NCBI GenBank assembly: GCA_964576465.1
Contig: CAZNXE010000261.1
Location: forward strand, 1-8,422
Length of the DNA stretch: 8,422 nt
Source of the DNA: CAZNXE01 sp964576465
GTDB taxonomy: Bacteria; Planctomycetota; Planctomycetia; Pirellulales; JAEUIK01
Direction of reading: 5' to 3'
The translations under genes and the position numbers were made by a program. Below, piece by piece: positions 7,288 through 8,422 of this stretch. Under the pieces are notes generated by a model. That model was given only the letters and a program-made list of their open reading frames with translations, ran no database searches and was not told the origin of the DNA. Position 1 is the first letter of the stretch; each line of letters opens with the position of its first letter.

Positions 7288-7878
7288 TTACTGCGGATAA
7301 CAAAAGACTGTAGTGATTTGTCCTGTCCGCAGATCAACTTCGTCATGGCATTCTTGGAATTCATAAGGATCGATGACCGTTGGATCACTCTGCTGTTGCC
7401 AATTCAACAGACACAGACTCTCCAAAGCGTCAGAGTAGCGGTCTTCCGGGTTCCCAAGAGCAGGTGGCACCAGTGAGTTTATCTCAACAGAGTCCAAGAA
7501 ACTCCTCTTGTTTAAGCAAACGAGGGCCGCGAGATCTCTGATAAACCGTGCATTCTTTCTGAACTCGCGCACGGTTGACTCATATTGCCTCTCCTGCTCG
7601 AGGTCGTAACGCAACAGCACTGTTGACAACTGGCTCCTCGTCACTGGATCGTCGACGCCGAAGAGGCCGTTGTCGTATCCGCGGAGCCATCGCTCGCTGT
7701 ACTTAATCGCCTCCGTATAGTATTGGTCCGGAAGGACATCGGAGAACGGTTCTTTGGGTGGCGGTTCTTTGTAATCACGGGATACTGGGGCACTCAACAC
7801 AACAGAGCTGAGCGCAACGGTTGCGATCCCGCTGATTGCACCGAGGACAAAGGCCGTTGATTTCTTGCCAGTCAACAT
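7288..7878 (-). CDS. Small exported protein with one SLH domain
   Basis: The product is 196 residues. Residues 1-30 form a signal peptide or membrane anchor: Lys5-Lys6, a hydrophobic stretch AFVLGAISGIATVALSSVVL and a possible cut after LSA. A Pro-rich PPPKEP spacer follows. Residues 45-92 match the S-layer homology pattern: FSDV, AIKYSERWLRGYDNGLFG, then DDPVTRSQLSTVLLRY. SLH domains usually bind cell-wall polymers and usually occur in threes; here there is one. The rest (93-196) is charged and helical with four Cys (121, 156, 177, 193) and no domain I recognise. ATG 7878 is chosen over TTG 7941 because it starts right before the signal peptide and avoids a long overlap with the upstream gene, whose stop lies four bases upstream. 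Co-transcription with the PEP-CTERM gene is likely. The SLH call is good, the role is unknown. Confidence 0.78.
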   Translation of the reverse strand: MLTGKKSTAFVLGAISGIATVALSSVVLSAPVSRDYKEPPPKEPFSDVLPDQYYTEAIKYSERWLRGYDNGLFGVDDPVTRSQLSTVLLRYDLEQERQYESTVREFRKNARFIRDLAALVCLNKRSFLDSVEINSLVPPALGNPEDRYSDALESLCLLNWQQQSDPTVIDPYEFQECHDEVDLRTGQITTVFCYPQ

Positions 7879-7882
7879 GGGT

Positions 7883-8407
7883 TTAATGCGAATCCAGTGG
7901 AAGAGTACAGTAACCTGGGCGAGAGCGCAAGCAGGTTGCAAGATGGGGCATCTGAGATGATGAACTGCGGATTGCCGATTTCTTCAGTCCCCACTTCCTG
8001 CGTGTTCCTAAAACGAGAACGATGATCGCACCAAGCCCAGCAAGTGCAAGCGAACTCGGTTCCGGCACAACGATTGACACTGTACCATTGGTCACGTCAG
8101 CTCCTACCAGAGTGAAATCGGTGTCGCCCAAGAAGCCGTTCGCCAAGACTAAGTCCCACTGCTGCCCGATTGTGTTGAACCCAGTTGTATCGAATGTGAT
8201 CCGGGCAAGAAGACCGTCCGCTATAGCTGTTCCGGCAAAGGTCGTCGTTCTTTGCTCCCAGGCCTGGGGCCTTTCCTCGACACTGTTTTGACCAGTGTTG
8301 TTCAATTCAAAGATCGTACCCGGTCCTATCAGGTCAATTGCGGTGATGTCCGGTCCGTCGGTCGTTGTGTATTGGTTCAGTTGAAACTGGAGTCGTGATC
8401 TGGTTTG
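7883..8407 (-). CDS. PEP-CTERM sorting-signal protein, N-terminus missing
   Basis: The frame is open from 8407 to a stop at 7883, with TAA at 8408-8410 and no ATG or GTG start, so the 5' part is outside the window or the frame is broken near its edge. TTG 8305 is the only other candidate start, but sequence upstream of it (LQFQLNQY, DITAIDLIGPGTIFEL) still looks like protein. The body, ending in LLARITFDTTGF and WDLVLANGFLGDTDF, resembles the beta-sandwich ectodomains common in this class. The tail is diagnostic: VPEP, a hydrophobic helix SSLALAGLGAIIVLVLG, then RRK. PEP-CTERM proteins are sorted to the envelope by exosortase. Unusually, about 33 residues follow the basic cluster; the family normally stops within a few. 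A one-base indel in the GGGG of GTGGGGAC would bring TGA into frame there. The stop lies four bases before the SLH gene. Confidence 0.75.
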   Translation of the reverse strand, partial: QTRSRLQFQLNQYTTTDGPDITAIDLIGPGTIFELNNTGQNSVEERPQAWEQRTTTFAGTAIADGLLARITFDTTGFNTIGQQWDLVLANGFLGDTDFTLVGADVTNGTVSIVVPEPSSLALAGLGAIIVLVLGTRRKWGLKKSAIRSSSSQMPHLATCLRSRPGYCTLPLDSH

Positions 8408-8422
8408 TTATTCTACCACCAA

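Noticed and set aside
1..8422. CRISPR array, insertion sequence or toxin-antitoxin pair
   Set aside because: I found no regularly spaced short repeats, transposase or recombinase coding sequence, or paired small genes of that type.

Overview
The window most likely comes from a planctomycete (Planctomycetota, Pirellulales-like). Four things point there: a giant secreted protein with an N-terminal LEERRLLS motif (a variant of the planctomycete LEPR-XLL export motif), repeated DATDEI-type dockerin modules at its C-terminal end, a partial protein with a classic VPEP...RRK PEP-CTERM tail, and mostly weak Shine-Dalgarno sites. No organism name can be read directly from the sequence.

Layout, left to right. 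1-870 (minus) is the N-terminal 290 residues of a TolC/CusC-type outer-membrane efflux protein, cut by the window edge. 871-1610 is a long intergenic stretch without a gene I can support. 1611-1820 (plus) is a small exported protein with three evenly spaced Cys-Cys pairs. 1848-1879 is a strong hairpin terminator. 1887-1937 (minus) is the 3' half of a tRNA-Arg(CCG), probably an attachment-site remnant of an integrated element. 2188-7145 (minus) is one very large gene for a secreted metzincin-like, multi-domain, dockerin-bearing protein. 7288-7878 (minus) is a small exported protein with one SLH domain. 7883-8407 (minus) is a PEP-CTERM protein lacking its N-terminus.

The run of 59 Ns at 2764-2822 sits inside the second copy of a direct repeat of about 167 bases. 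Comparison with the intact copy shows that exactly 60 bases are missing. Read literally, the gap shifts the frame and gives a false stop at 2697. With 60 bases the gene stays open to 2188 and encodes about 1652 residues, with two dockerin pairs and a 173-residue tail.

The three minus-strand genes on the right all encode envelope or surface proteins (PEP-CTERM sorting, SLH anchoring, dockerin and Ig-like modules). They may form a surface cluster, with an additional promoter-like site just before the large gene. The left side (TolC-family protein and Cys-rich protein, divergent) looks like an efflux or metal-handling locus. The tRNA fragment lies between the two blocks and, by its orientation, suggests that the surface block is on the mobile-element side.
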